50,591 nt of DNA, taken from Chitinophagales bacterium. Lineage in GTDB: Bacteria > Bacteroidota > Bacteroidia > Chitinophagales > Chitinophagaceae. Below are positions 17,538-25,764 of this stretch, piece by piece. Every line of letters begins with the position of its first letter. Positions within the stretch are counted from its first letter, which is position 1. Position numbers and translations under genes: made by a program. The stretch is from the NCBI GenBank assembly GCA_015655015.1, contig JAATFV010000234.1, positions 1 through 50,591 of the forward strand, read 5' to 3'. The notes under the pieces were generated by a model, which made no database searches, was not told where the DNA came from, and saw only the letters and a list, made by a program, of their open reading frames with translations.

Positions 17538-17838
17538 AGTTTTGCAGCGTTTGGGTTATACAATGAAGAAATCCTACTAAGACTTTTTTGGGGTTAACCC
17601 GGACATTTATACGTCCCGGCTCGCATCCGGGACGTTTTTGTATGGATTAACCAGGTCGGTTTTTTTAAGCCATTGTCATTATATCTATTGTTTTGGTATC
17701 TTTTATTCAAGGGCATCAGCGAACAATCGTCGGGTTAGAATCAAGACAAGCGTATCAGGCAACAATCATCAGACAACAATCCTCCGGGCAGGGCCTGCCT
17801 GTTCAAAGACCACCACGCAATCAGCATCAGGCAATCGT
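17538..17838. other. Intergenic region between FecR and SusC genes
   Basis: 301 bases without a gene. It holds an imperfect nine-base-pair hairpin at 17611-17635 and short repeated stretches rich in CAACAATC around 17755-17785. It should contain the promoter of the SusC gene used by the neighbouring ECF sigma factor, but I cannot identify that promoter. Confidence 0.4.
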
Positions 17839-19083
17839 TCAGGGCATTAACACCAGGGTCCTTCCTTCCATTTTAAAATGGACTTCCATCTCTTTCAAGA
17901 TATCCAATACCTGGCCCAGATTTAGGTCCCGCTGAATTTGCCCGGAAAAATCCCGTTTGGGCAAGACTCCATTAACCCGAACGTCCACATCGTACCACCG
18001 GCTAAGCTGGCGCATCAACATTCCCAGGTCCGCACTCCTGAAATCAAAAAATCCATTCTTCCACGCTACGACACTGGCAGTATCAGCTTCCCTCACCGCA
18101 TTATAAGCGCCTGTGGAAGCTTGCTGCCCGGGCGCTAATAAGGCAGAGAACTGCTCATTCATTACACGAACTTTTCCCTTTAGCAAAGTGGTTCTTACAT
18201 CGGCTTCATCTCTGTAAGCGTTTACGTTAAAGCTTGTTCCCAGCACGGTGACCTCCGTTCCATTTGCCGTTACCCGAAAAGGACTGTTCTTATTGGCGGC
18301 TATTTCAAAATAAGCCTCGCCGACGACAGTTACGGCTCTCCCCGTATCCTTAAATGAAGTAGGGAATCTGATAGAGGAAGCAGCATTTAACCACACCATG
18401 CTGCCATCAGGCAGTATGACCTGGTACTGACCGCCTTTGGGAGTCGTTACCGTATTATACCCTATATCGCCGCTGTGGCCCGAAACAGCCTTACTATCAT
18501 ATATCAGCTGGCCATCTCTCCGTTTAATGATATTGGAAACTCCCTGTTTTGCAATGCTGCCGTCAGTTGCCTGCTCAAGAACAATACTGCTTCCATCGTC
18601 AAGCGTTAAAATAGCTTTATTGCCCCCGGGCAGTATATTGGCAGGGGATAGCGGAATAGAAGCTGCCTTCACCAGCGCCGGCCGGGATGTCTGCCGTAAC
18701 CAGAAATAAGTTCCTGCAAAAAGCAATAAAAGAATAGCCGCATACCTGAACCAGGAAGTGCGGAGAAAATGTACCCGATGCACTACCGGAACGCTGATAC
18801 CACCATCATCCGGCCGAGCAGTGTTGAGGCCTCCCTTGTCTCCATCTTCCGGCACAACGGTATCCGGGCGTCCCTTACCTCTATCTTCCAGCATAACAGT
18901 GTCAAGACGCCCCTTCATACGGGCAAACAGGTCTTCTTCAGTATAACCGGCAGGAGCTTCGACAATCACTTCCTCCCGGAACTGGGCCTGGAACCATTCC
19001 CTTACCGCCTGTTTCTCCGCTTCAGTAGCCTGACCCGATAAAAAATGGTCGATTGCTTTATTTAAATGGTCTGGGATTGGCAT
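17839..19083 (-). CDS. FecR-family anti-sigma factor
   Basis: 414 residues. The cytoplasmic N-terminus (about 1-105) contains the sigma-binding helices, followed by a repeat linker. A single membrane segment, WFRYAAILLLLFAGTYFW, lies near residue 105-122. The periplasmic FecR domain includes GYNTVTTPKGGQYQVILPDG, then VWLNAASSIRFPTSF and TEVTVLGTSFNVNAY. The C-terminal DUF4974 domain includes FDFRSADLGMLMRQLSRWYD and GQIQRDLNLGQVLDILKEM; in this family it contacts the STN domain of the partner transporter. It lies between the sigma factor (79-base gap) and the STN-SusC gene. Between sigma-binding region and membrane it carries three 13-residue tandem repeats. Confidence 0.93.
   Translation of the reverse strand: MPIPDHLNKAIDHFLSGQATEAEKQAVREWFQAQFREEVIVEAPAGYTEEDLFARMKGRLDTVMLEDRGKGRPDTVVPEDGDKGGLNTARPDDGGISVPVVHRVHFLRTSWFRYAAILLLLFAGTYFWLRQTSRPALVKAASIPLSPANILPGGNKAILTLDDGSSIVLEQATDGSIAKQGVSNIIKRRDGQLIYDSKAVSGHSGDIGYNTVTTPKGGQYQVILPDGSMVWLNAASSIRFPTSFKDTGRAVTVVGEAYFEIAANKNSPFRVTANGTEVTVLGTSFNVNAYRDEADVRTTLLKGKVRVMNEQFSALLAPGQQASTGAYNAVREADTASVVAWKNGFFDFRSADLGMLMRQLSRWYDVDVRVNGVLPKRDFSGQIQRDLNLGQVLDILKEMEVHFKMEGRTLVLMP
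18803..18919 (-). repeat. Three 39-bp in-frame tandem repeats in the FecR gene
   Basis: Units start at 18803, 18842 and 18881. They encode GLNTARPDDG-, GRPDTVVPEDG- and GRLDTVMLEDR-type 13-residue units in the linker between the sigma-binding part and the membrane segment. The copies differ by several substitutions, mostly in frame, so the array is not new. Confidence 0.8.
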
Positions 19084-19162
19084 AGTACAGCTTTATAGTA
19101 GTAAGTCGCAAAAACAGGAGAAACTACTCAGCCCTTACAAAAATATTTTTCCCGGAACAAGC

Positions 19163-19729
19163 CTACAGTCGGGTAAGAAAAACTAAACTGATGATTTTTA
19201 ATGATTTACGCAGGCGGGAAATCGCCCTGTATAATTGATTTTCAACCGTGCGGGGGGAGAGATCCAGCTTTTTGGCAATTTCTTTTACGGACAATCCCTC
19301 ATCGCGGCGATATTGAAAAATAAGCCGGCACTGGTCGGGCAACCGGTCTGCTTCATCCTTCAATAACGCTAAAAGTATTTCGGTCTGGTCATTTTGCTGC
19401 CCCGAAGGATCGACACCGTCTTCAGGCATGGAGGAGAGATCCATCCATTTTATTTTTCCGGCAGCTCTAAGGTGATTGATAGAAAGGTAGGTAACAGCGG
19501 TTGCCAGGTAAGCTTTAACTGTTTTTATTTCAGAGCGTTCCCTGTTCTTCCATAGACTAATGAACACCTCCTGTACGATATCTTCACTTGTTTGTACGTC
19601 CCTGACGACATTATAGGCCACCGCATACAGCGTCGCAGCAAAACGGGAATAAATTTCACCAAACGCAGCGTCGTCCTGTCCCGACTTTACCAGCTCCCAG
19701 ATCTCCATATCAGCCAGGTGGCTATACAT
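19163..19729 (-). CDS. ECF RNA polymerase sigma-70 factor (FecI-like)
   Basis: 188 residues. Region 2 includes FGEIYSRFAATLYAVAYNVV followed by QTSEDIVQEVFISLWKNRER. A short linker leads to region 4, which includes RLPDQCRLIFQYRRDEGLSV and KEIAKKLDLSPRTVENQLYRAI. This is the Bacteroidota ECF type found with FecR and STN-SusC genes. It should direct RNA polymerase to the downstream transporter promoter once FecR releases it. It is first in the minus-strand set sigma, FecR, SusC, SusD, thioredoxin fusion. Candidate -7 boxes of the form TAnnTTTA lie in the 40 bases before the ATG. Confidence 0.95.
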   Translation of the reverse strand: MYSHLADMEIWELVKSGQDDAAFGEIYSRFAATLYAVAYNVVRDVQTSEDIVQEVFISLWKNRERSEIKTVKAYLATAVTYLSINHLRAAGKIKWMDLSSMPEDGVDPSGQQNDQTEILLALLKDEADRLPDQCRLIFQYRRDEGLSVKEIAKKLDLSPRTVENQLYRAISRLRKSLKIISLVFLTRL

Positions 19730-19775
19730 AGTTCAATTAAACCATAAACTTAGCTAAATTTATTCGATGATGGAT

Positions 19776-19835
19776 ATAATTACCTGTTCCATAATTACCC
19801 GTTCTATAATTACCCGTTCTATAATTACCTGTTCA
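19776..19835 (-). repeat. Four 15-bp tandem repeats at the end of the L,D-transpeptidase gene
   Basis: Units of ATAATTACCNGTTCN start at 19776, 19791, 19806 and 19821. The last unit contains the final codons and stop of the transpeptidase gene, so the array has multiplied the stop codon region downstream. There are no spacers, so it is not a CRISPR. Confidence 0.9.
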
Positions 19836-20637
19836 ATACACCAGACCGTTCCAAATACCTCTTTGAAGGATAATAGATAAAAAAACAGGTTCCGTCTTTG
19901 ATGGCAGGAATGATCTGACTGCTCAATTCATCAGGGATCGCGGGACAGCCAAACGTAGTTCCCATCAAACCATATTTATGAAGGATCCGCTCGCTGACAT
20001 AAGGCGCTCCGTGGATGACGATATTCCGCTGGCTTGCCCTGTTATTGAATCCCCTGTCCATTCCATCTATCCGGAGGGAGAGTCCGTTGCCGCCAAAATA
20101 GGTGCTCCTGGTCACATAAAAACCCAGGCTGCTCTTATGCGATTCAGGAATGTTGGAAAAGGAATGGGCATACTCTGCGCCCGAGTTGATACCATGCGCA
20201 ACATAGCTGCGATACAGCAATTTTCTATTTGGCACATCGATGACATACATTCTTTTGAGGCTCGATGACTGGCTGAAATCACAGATCGATAATATATCCG
20301 TCCTGTTCAGAACACCTTTTTTAAGAAGCCTGTGATAGCCGATCAAGGCGTATTCCAATGCTTTTTCATTTAATCCCGAGTCTTCCAGCTGCATCTCCTT
20401 AAATAGATCGGCGGCCTCCAGGGTGATCACCTTTAATTCGGCCGTTCGGGCGGCAGCTCTTGCCCGGGCTAATCTGACGGCCGACACTCTTGCAGCCGAC
20501 ACCTTTGCCGAGACGACATTAGCGTGGGGAGCAACAGGATGGTAAAAAGCCGACGTAGCGGAAGGAACTATAAAAAGCAACAGGCAGCAGAACTTACCAA
20601 TGGAGGCAGGCACAGAAAAGCCGATGAACGTTTTCAT
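19825..20637 (-). CDS. Murein L,D-transpeptidase catalytic-domain family protein
   Basis: 270 residues with a signal peptide (FCCLLLFIVPSATSAFY) and therefore exported. An alanine/arginine-rich stretch (SAKVSAARVSAVRLARARAA) precedes the YkuD_2-like catalytic domain. Key motifs are NIVIHGAPYVSE (His of the active site) and GTTFGCPAIPDE (catalytic Cys), near residues 200-235. The family cross-links peptidoglycan or attaches proteins through L,D bonds. The last codons lie in a 15-bp tandem repeat, and a second, shorter 15-bp duplication (20480-20509) encodes part of the Ala/Arg-rich linker. It is apparently monocistronic. Confidence 0.9.
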   Translation of the reverse strand: MKTFIGFSVPASIGKFCCLLLFIVPSATSAFYHPVAPHANVVSAKVSAARVSAVRLARARAAARTAELKVITLEAADLFKEMQLEDSGLNEKALEYALIGYHRLLKKGVLNRTDILSICDFSQSSSLKRMYVIDVPNRKLLYRSYVAHGINSGAEYAHSFSNIPESHKSSLGFYVTRSTYFGGNGLSLRIDGMDRGFNNRASQRNIVIHGAPYVSERILHKYGLMGTTFGCPAIPDELSSQIIPAIKDGTCFFIYYPSKRYLERSGVLNR

Positions 20638-20968
20638 GCAGGTACGTTTAAGGTGTTAAGGACTATAACTAATTAATAGCTCATAGTTATTGGGAAGGCG
20701 ATTACAAAGGATGGATGAATTTTAGCTAATTCAAAAGTGGCTAAGCGGGATGGTAATTCGAGGAGATTGGGTACGTGCTGAGCTATACGTGCTGAGCTAA
20801 TGGGATAGTAAAAGGTGCTAATGGATAGTAAAAGGTGCTCTATGGATCTCAAAAGTAATAGTACTTTCAGATCTATGCAAGCTTCTTCCCCTTTTTTTCC
20901 ATACAATGTTGGCTTAGCGCCAAAATTGAGGTTCTTATATATATAAAGCTACTGTAATGAAATCCGGA
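20638..20968. other. Intergenic region with short tandem repeats
   Basis: 331 bases with no credible gene. It holds a perfect 14-bp duplication (20772-20785 and 20786-20799), directly followed by a near-perfect 19-20-bp duplication ATGG(G)ATAGTAAAAGGTGCT (20800-20819 and 20821-20839). The open frame at 20673-20906 is an artefact of these repeats. Confidence 0.6.
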
Positions 20969-23482
20969 TTACACCACTCCGCCCATTAACGGATCGGTCT
21001 TGCTGACCGTACCATCTTCCACATGTCCGGCAAAACGTTCTTCAAAAAGATCATATCCTTTCAATTTTACGCTGACATCATACCAGCTATAAGCCTTCGC
21101 CAGATCTAAAACGACAGATACAGCATCCCCTGCCGCCACCTTTTTACGCATCTCAGCCCCCTTATAGCTGTTATCAATGATACTTAATTCATGGGAATGT
21201 GTGTCGTTATTGGTAATAGTAACAACGATATTTCCGGTAAGCTTCAAAGACGCCTGCGGGCTCCCTTCATAATTACATTCGATCTTTACCAGGGGGTTGT
21301 CCCCATTACCCATGAACTCCCGGTAAAAACCATTGGGGCCATACACCCTCAAATGATAATCGCCCTTTTCAAAATCAGCAATATTCCATTCATCCTGTAA
21401 CCCGTCACCGGCAGCGACGCTATAGTCCCATGCCCGCAATACCTCTTTTTGATAAGGATTGATAGCATATACCCGAAAAGGCGAACCGGCCGCCTTATCT
21501 CCGAAGATACTGCTGCCGGCCTTGAAAGCTATTTCATAACTTTTCCTGTCTTTGGAAAAATGACCATTCGCATAGAGCTCATACGGCAAGCCGCAAGCCG
21601 GCCGGATCCCCTTTTCCTGTTTGGGAAAATACGGTGATAACGCAGGATCATTATTGATCTGATCGATTTCGGCGGCCGATAGTTTCTTAAAATTAGCCGG
21701 CGTCTCCCTGAACTGCGCCTGGTGAATGCCTTCTATAAAAGGTTGCTTATCCAGGAATTGCGGAGGGTTGATCTTTTCACCATTATAGGGCCTGAATACC
21801 GAAGTCAGGTCACCGCAGATGGTCCTGCGCCATTGGGTAATATTTTCTTCGGTTATTTTTTTATGGAACTTCTTCTCCAAAAAATTCTCCAGGAATTGCA
21901 GGGAGGAAGTATGGTCAAATAATTCCGAGTTTACAAAACCACCGCGTGACCAGGGGGAAGCAATGATCATCGGCACCCGATAGCCCAGGCCAATAGAGCT
22001 CTCCCGGATGCTGCTTGCCATCGTCGAAGGATTGGTCTGCTGGTCCCGGGTAGCAAAATCCAGCCTTGGATCGATCCCCCCGGATACCTTACCCGTATTT
22101 TCCTTGTAAGGATTTGGAACGGTATAGGGCGGTATATGGTCAAAATAACCGTCATTTTCATCATAGGTGATAATGAAAATAGTCTTTTTCCATACTTCAG
22201 GATTTTGCAATAGTATTTCCATGGCTTCGCTCACATACCAGGGGCCAAACCAGGGTTCACCGGGATGGTCAGAGAAGTAGGCAGGCGGCATTAGCCAGGA
22301 CACGGTAGGCAACGTATTGTTTTTAACGTCCTCCCTGAACTGGAAGAATACGTCTCCCTTCGGTACATTCAGCTCTCTTTCTGTTCCCCCGTCAGTATAT
22401 TTCAATGACGTCAGATCATGAAAGAACGGATCGTTGCTGTTCGTAATAAATGCTTTATTATTTAATTCTTTTTCCCGTTGCAAAAGACTGTCAAAACTTT
22501 CCTTTGTATATTTCTCCTGCGCTGCTTCTATCCGGCTCAGCAGCTTTTTAGCCGCCGCCAGCCGCTGAGCCGTTTTAGGGTCAGCAGGCTGTTTCTCCAG
22601 GTCGGCTATCAGCCGTAAAATATTGTCTTTTTTCGTTTGCAGGTTAGCGATGCCGCCCGCATGCAGCCTTACATTATACTGCTTATAATATTCCAGCACA
22701 TTTGTTCCGAAATTGCTCAGCCAGGAGCTTTCTTCTTCTTTTAACCCATACCCCATGGTCAGCTCGTTCTGATAAACTTTCCAGGAAATGCCGTTTTCCT
22801 CCAGGCGCTCAGGGTATGTTTTCCAGCTCAGCTCCGGGTATTCATAATTATCTACATTCCATAAATACGCGATGGCCTGCACCTCATTGGCTTCCCGGAC
22901 CGTACCCGTCATCCAGTAATGACGGTTGGGATGGGTGCCGGTAATGCTGGAGCAAAAATTCTGATCGCATACGGTGAAGGCATCCGCCAGGGAATAATAA
23001 AAGGGAAAATCAGAACGGTCGCAATATCCCATGGTTAAAGGCATGTCTGCATAGGCTTTATTACGAGCTCTTTTGACCTCGAGCCATTTATCATACTTCC
23101 CGTTGTTCATGGCATCGGTCTGGTCCGTCCAGCCATGAGGCAAAGAGCCCATCCAGGCAACCCTGGTATCCTTTACATTCAAATGAAATGGCCCATAGGT
23201 ATCGCCTTCTTTATTGGACTGCAGCCAGACCTTATTTTTATCCGGCAGGTAAATAGCACGCGGGTCATTGTAACCCCGTACTCCCTGTAAAGATCCCAGC
23301 TGGTGATCGAAGGAGCGGTTTTCCTGCATTAAAAATACAATGTGTTCCGCGTCATAAAAGGTGCTGCCCAATTCCGGGTTGATGGCTAACGCCTTTTGGA
23401 TGACCGGAGGCAGCATATTTATCATAGCTGCGCTGCCCGACAGGAGGGCCGCTTTCTTTAGAAAATCTCTCCGTGAGTTCAT
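20969..23482 (-). CDS. Phosphocholine-specific phospholipase C
   Basis: 837 residues. A twin-arginine signal NSRRDFLKKAALLSGSAA exports the folded enzyme. The phosphoesterase domain contains the metal-binding motif EHIVFLMQENRSFDHQLGSL near residue 50, TGTHPNRHYWMTGT, and ITYDENDGYFDHIPPYTVP. Two C-terminal DUF756 (beta-sandwich) repeats follow (about 630-720 and 735-815). The order and length match the bacterial non-haemolytic and haemolytic phospholipase C family that cleaves phosphatidylcholine or sphingomyelin to release phosphocholine (EC 3.1.4.3). It may serve phosphate or choline scavenging. No phosphate-regulon site was recognised upstream. It stands alone, divergent from the MgtC gene. 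Confidence 0.93.
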   Translation of the reverse strand: MNSRRDFLKKAALLSGSAAMINMLPPVIQKALAINPELGSTFYDAEHIVFLMQENRSFDHQLGSLQGVRGYNDPRAIYLPDKNKVWLQSNKEGDTYGPFHLNVKDTRVAWMGSLPHGWTDQTDAMNNGKYDKWLEVKRARNKAYADMPLTMGYCDRSDFPFYYSLADAFTVCDQNFCSSITGTHPNRHYWMTGTVREANEVQAIAYLWNVDNYEYPELSWKTYPERLEENGISWKVYQNELTMGYGLKEEESSWLSNFGTNVLEYYKQYNVRLHAGGIANLQTKKDNILRLIADLEKQPADPKTAQRLAAAKKLLSRIEAAQEKYTKESFDSLLQREKELNNKAFITNSNDPFFHDLTSLKYTDGGTERELNVPKGDVFFQFREDVKNNTLPTVSWLMPPAYFSDHPGEPWFGPWYVSEAMEILLQNPEVWKKTIFIITYDENDGYFDHIPPYTVPNPYKENTGKVSGGIDPRLDFATRDQQTNPSTMASSIRESSIGLGYRVPMIIASPWSRGGFVNSELFDHTSSLQFLENFLEKKFHKKITEENITQWRRTICGDLTSVFRPYNGEKINPPQFLDKQPFIEGIHQAQFRETPANFKKLSAAEIDQINNDPALSPYFPKQEKGIRPACGLPYELYANGHFSKDRKSYEIAFKAGSSIFGDKAAGSPFRVYAINPYQKEVLRAWDYSVAAGDGLQDEWNIADFEKGDYHLRVYGPNGFYREFMGNGDNPLVKIECNYEGSPQASLKLTGNIVVTITNNDTHSHELSIIDNSYKGAEMRKKVAAGDAVSVVLDLAKAYSWYDVSVKLKGYDLFEERFAGHVEDGTVSKTDPLMGGVV

Positions 23483-23622
23483 TGCATAGATTTTATACTT
23501 CCGCTAAAATACAAATGCCTCCGTAATAGCAGGCCTCCGGTCCATTATCTTTTCATTATACCCAAAACCGCCCGGTCTTTCGTAAATTTATAGGGAACAA
23601 CCTTCTCAAAAAATTAATTATT

Positions 23623-24300
23623 ATGATCGGATGGTCGGAAATCACCCTCAGGCTGGCCCTGGCCTCTCTCTTCGGCGCCATGATCGGGCTGGAAAGGGAG
23701 CGGAAGGACTGGGCCGCGGGCTTAAGAACACATATGATGGTCTGCGTAGGAGCTTCCCTGACGATGATGGTATCCGCTTACGGGTTCTCCGATGTGCTGA
23801 GCGCGGGCGCCAAAAATATCACCCTGGATCCATCCCGGATCGCCGCACAGGTGATCAGCGGGATCGGTTTCATCGGGGCGGGCACCATCCTTTTTCTCAA
23901 ACAAGGGGTGATTCGCGGACTGACGACGGCATCAGGACTGTGGACGGTGGCAGCCATCGGCCTGGCCACCGGAGGAGGAATGTATTTTGCCGCCTTTTGC
24001 GCCACCGTCCTGGCGATCATTATCCTGTGGGTCCTCCAACCCTTCGAGAAAAAATTTTCCTCTTTCTTCGTGCAGAAAAGTCTGAAGATCGTTACCCCCG
24101 ATCGGGCCACCTCTGTAGCGGTCATCGAAAAAATAGTTAATAACGAGGCCCTGGAAGTCAGCCAGTTTTCCGTCGAAAAAGGAAAAAATGATTTTACCGT
24201 GCTCTTCCGGTTCAGGAATATGGACAAACAGGCGCTCCTGAAAGTGATCAGCGAACTGCAAACGGAATATACGCTGCCGGGAATAAGCTGGAATAGTTAA
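23623..24300 (+). CDS. MgtC/SapB-family membrane protein
   Basis: 225 residues. The conserved N-terminal part includes RLALASLFGAMIGLERERKD, then AAGLRTHMMVCVGASLTMMV, ISGIGFIGAGTILF and VIRGLTTASGLWTVAAIGLA, which together form four to five membrane segments. A C-terminal ACT-like cytoplasmic domain of about 75 residues (SLKIVTPDRATSVAVIEKIV to the end) follows. The family is linked to growth at low magnesium and to modulation of ATP synthase in pathogens; the function in environmental bacteria is unsettled. A TAAATTTA box at 23583-23590 may be its -7 element. The next gene follows by 66 bases but has its own promoter box. Confidence 0.93.
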   Translation: MIGWSEITLRLALASLFGAMIGLERERKDWAAGLRTHMMVCVGASLTMMVSAYGFSDVLSAGAKNITLDPSRIAAQVISGIGFIGAGTILFLKQGVIRGLTTASGLWTVAAIGLATGGGMYFAAFCATVLAIIILWVLQPFEKKFSSFFVQKSLKIVTPDRATSVAVIEKIVNNEALEVSQFSVEKGKNDFTVLFRFRNMDKQALLKVISELQTEYTLPGISWNS

Positions 24301-24330
24301 CCTCTTATAGCTACTTTGACGGATTTTCGA

Positions 24331-24338
24331 TAAATTTG
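24331..24338 (+). promoter_or_regulatory. -7 box of the hemerythrin-like gene
   Basis: TAAATTTG is an exact TAnnTTTG match 28 bases before the ATG at 24367. No clear -33 element is present. Confidence 0.55.
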
Positions 24339-24366
24339 CCTTCTTAATTACTAATACTGGACAGTC

Positions 24367-25053
24367 ATGCCCGAAAACAATGATTTTTTACCACAGGTCA
24401 TGCAGCGTTATGCAATCCATCCCCCCATGTCCGATACTGACGTAAACCCTCAATTTATGGCGGCTTTGCTCCATGCCTTTGAGGAAAAACCATTCTGTGC
24501 AGGCGACTTTGCCCCCTTCCCGATCGGATTGATCGTGGATTATATCAAGCGTACGCATGTCTATTACCTGCAAAAGAAATTACCCGAAATAGAACAAAGC
24601 ATTCTTTTGCTTTCCAGCCTGTATACGTCTCATCACCCGATCCTGGCTGCCTTGCAGAATTTTTTCCATCGGTATTGCCAGGAGCTTACCGCGCATATCC
24701 AGGCAGAAGAAACAAAATTATTGCCCTACATCGCACTATTGAACCGTGCAGGCAATAAAGCCGGGTCTTTTTCCGAATACATAATTGCCTGCCAGGAATA
24801 TTCTATCTCCCGGTTCCTCGCCGATCACCATGACACAGAAGATGAATTGAGGGATATCCGCCAGACCATCCGCCTGTATGAACCTCCCGCCACCAATGAA
24901 TCACTCTATCGTATTTTATTAGCACAGCTGCAGACTTTTGAACAAGACCTCTGTATACATGCCCAGATCGAAGATCAGGTGCTCATTCCAAAAGCACAAC
25001 AAATGGAAACAGTATTGCAGGATCAATTGATGAAAACAGCACAATTGAATTGA
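24367..25053 (+). CDS. Hemerythrin-like domain protein (RIC/ScdA-related)
   Basis: 228 residues. A short N-terminal segment precedes a four-helix hemerythrin-like domain whose iron ligands can be picked out. These are IKRTHVYYLQKKLPEIEQ (first His), FFHRYCQELTAHIQAEETKL (His and Glu), FLADHHDTEDELRDI, and CIHAQIEDQVLIPKAQ (His and Glu). The pattern resembles the C-terminal part of RIC/ScdA di-iron proteins, which repair iron-sulfur clusters after nitric oxide or oxidative damage. The ScdA N-terminal DUF542 domain with its CxxC is absent. Binding of O2 or NO in the cytoplasm is inferred. Confidence 0.85.
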   Translation: MPENNDFLPQVMQRYAIHPPMSDTDVNPQFMAALLHAFEEKPFCAGDFAPFPIGLIVDYIKRTHVYYLQKKLPEIEQSILLLSSLYTSHHPILAALQNFFHRYCQELTAHIQAEETKLLPYIALLNRAGNKAGSFSEYIIACQEYSISRFLADHHDTEDELRDIRQTIRLYEPPATNESLYRILLAQLQTFEQDLCIHAQIEDQVLIPKAQQMETVLQDQLMKTAQLN

Positions 25054-25145
25054 TGTGATTTTCGTTATTCCTCATGTTATTTCCTAATTTATATATAATT
25101 CACGATCGATTACATTAATAATCAATCGAATGTTTGGATTGTTGC

Positions 25146-25153
25146 GTATATTT
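25146..25153 (+). promoter_or_regulatory. -7 box of the H1-like gene
   Basis: TATATTTG is an exact TAnnTTTG match, 43 bases before the ATG at 25197. It supports the short coding frame rather than a start at 25134, which would lie upstream of the box. Confidence 0.6.
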
Positions 25154-25196
25154 GCTTACTAACTTTTTTTTATTTTTTACTAACCATAAATTCTCA

Positions 25197-25361
25197 ATGA
25201 TGGCAAAAGCAAAAAAAGCAGCTAAGAAAGCCGCTCCCAAGAAAGCAGTAAAGAAAGCAGCTCCTAAGAAGGCCGCTAAGAAAGCAGCTCCTAAAAAAGC
25301 AGCTAAGAAAGCCGCCCCTAAAAAGGCCGCTAAGAAGAAAGCAGCTCCCAAGAAAGCATAG
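25197..25361 (+). CDS. Histone H1-like Lys/Ala-rich DNA-binding peptide
   Basis: 54 residues from ATG 25197, or 53 from ATG 25200. After MMAKAKK the chain is almost entirely repeats of AAKKAAPKKA (four to five units), the pattern of eukaryotic H1 tails and bacterial Hc1-like proteins. It should bind DNA non-specifically and compact the nucleoid. It converges on the HU gene and shares a palindromic terminator with it. The unit is repeated at DNA level with synonymous changes, so copy number may vary between strains. An antisense open frame over the same repeat is not credible. Confidence 0.85.
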   Translation: MMAKAKKAAKKAAPKKAVKKAAPKKAAKKAAPKKAAKKAAPKKAAKKKAAPKKA

Positions 25362-25386
25362 GCAGTAATGCTACTTCAGTAATTGA

Positions 25387-25428
25387 TACATAAAAAAAGC
25401 CGCTGATATCAGCGGCTTTTTTTATGTA
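25387..25428. terminator. Bidirectional terminator, 42-bp perfect palindrome
   Basis: The 21-base arms are exactly complementary with no loop bases: TACAT, seven A, then GCCGCTGAT, mirrored. Either strand reads a GC-rich stem followed by seven T. It lies between the convergent H1-like and HU genes and can end both transcripts. Confidence 0.92.
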
Positions 25429-25441
25429 GATATAAATACTT

Positions 25442-25711
25442 TTATACCTTAGAAGACAGCGTGGCGCCAGCTTTAAACTTCGCCACTTTTTTCGCTTTGA
25501 TCTTGATCGTGGCCCCTGTTTGAGGATTACGACCGGTACGGGCAGCTCTTTTGGAAACAGAGAAGGTGCCAAAACCAACAAGGGTAACTTTATCTCCCTT
25601 CTTAAGGGTCTTCGCAACAGCTTCTGTAAATGAGTCTAAGGCGGCATTCGCTTGCTTTTTAGAGATTTCAGCATCTCCGGCGATCTTTTCGATTAATTCA
25701 GCTTTGTTCAT
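25442..25711 (-). CDS. HU-family nucleoid DNA-binding protein
   Basis: 89 residues, the full length of the family. It starts MNKAELIEKIAGDAEISKKQ, has the dimer core VTLVGFGTFSVSKRAARTGR and the beta-arm NPQTGATIKIKAKKVAKF with the DNA-intercalating proline in RNPQTG. The protein bends and compacts DNA as a dimer. It lies downstream of the broken dinB on the same strand and converges on the H1-like gene, so two nucleoid proteins share one terminator. Confidence 0.97.
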   Translation of the reverse strand: MNKAELIEKIAGDAEISKKQANAALDSFTEAVAKTLKKGDKVTLVGFGTFSVSKRAARTGRNPQTGATIKIKAKKVAKFKAGATLSSKV

Positions 25712-25764
25712 AGTTAAATATTTACGGGTTACAATAAGTGATAAAAATACACAATTTTAAAATA

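Noticed and set aside
17611..17639. Nine-base-pair hairpin followed by T-run
   Set aside because: The T-run is on the plus strand, but the neighbouring genes are all on the minus strand and no plus-strand transcript is expected there.
19776..19835. Four short repeats considered as a CRISPR array
   Set aside because: Units are 15 bases, directly adjacent without spacers, and no cas genes are present.
20673..20906. 77-codon open frame upstream of the phospholipase gene's 3' end
   Set aside because: It is created by the local tandem repeats and has no recognisable protein features.
25115..25351. Hydrophobic Ala/Phe-rich open frame antisense to the H1-like gene
   Set aside because: It is the complement of the Lys/Ala repeat and lacks a promoter; the H1-like frame has a -7 box and terminator.
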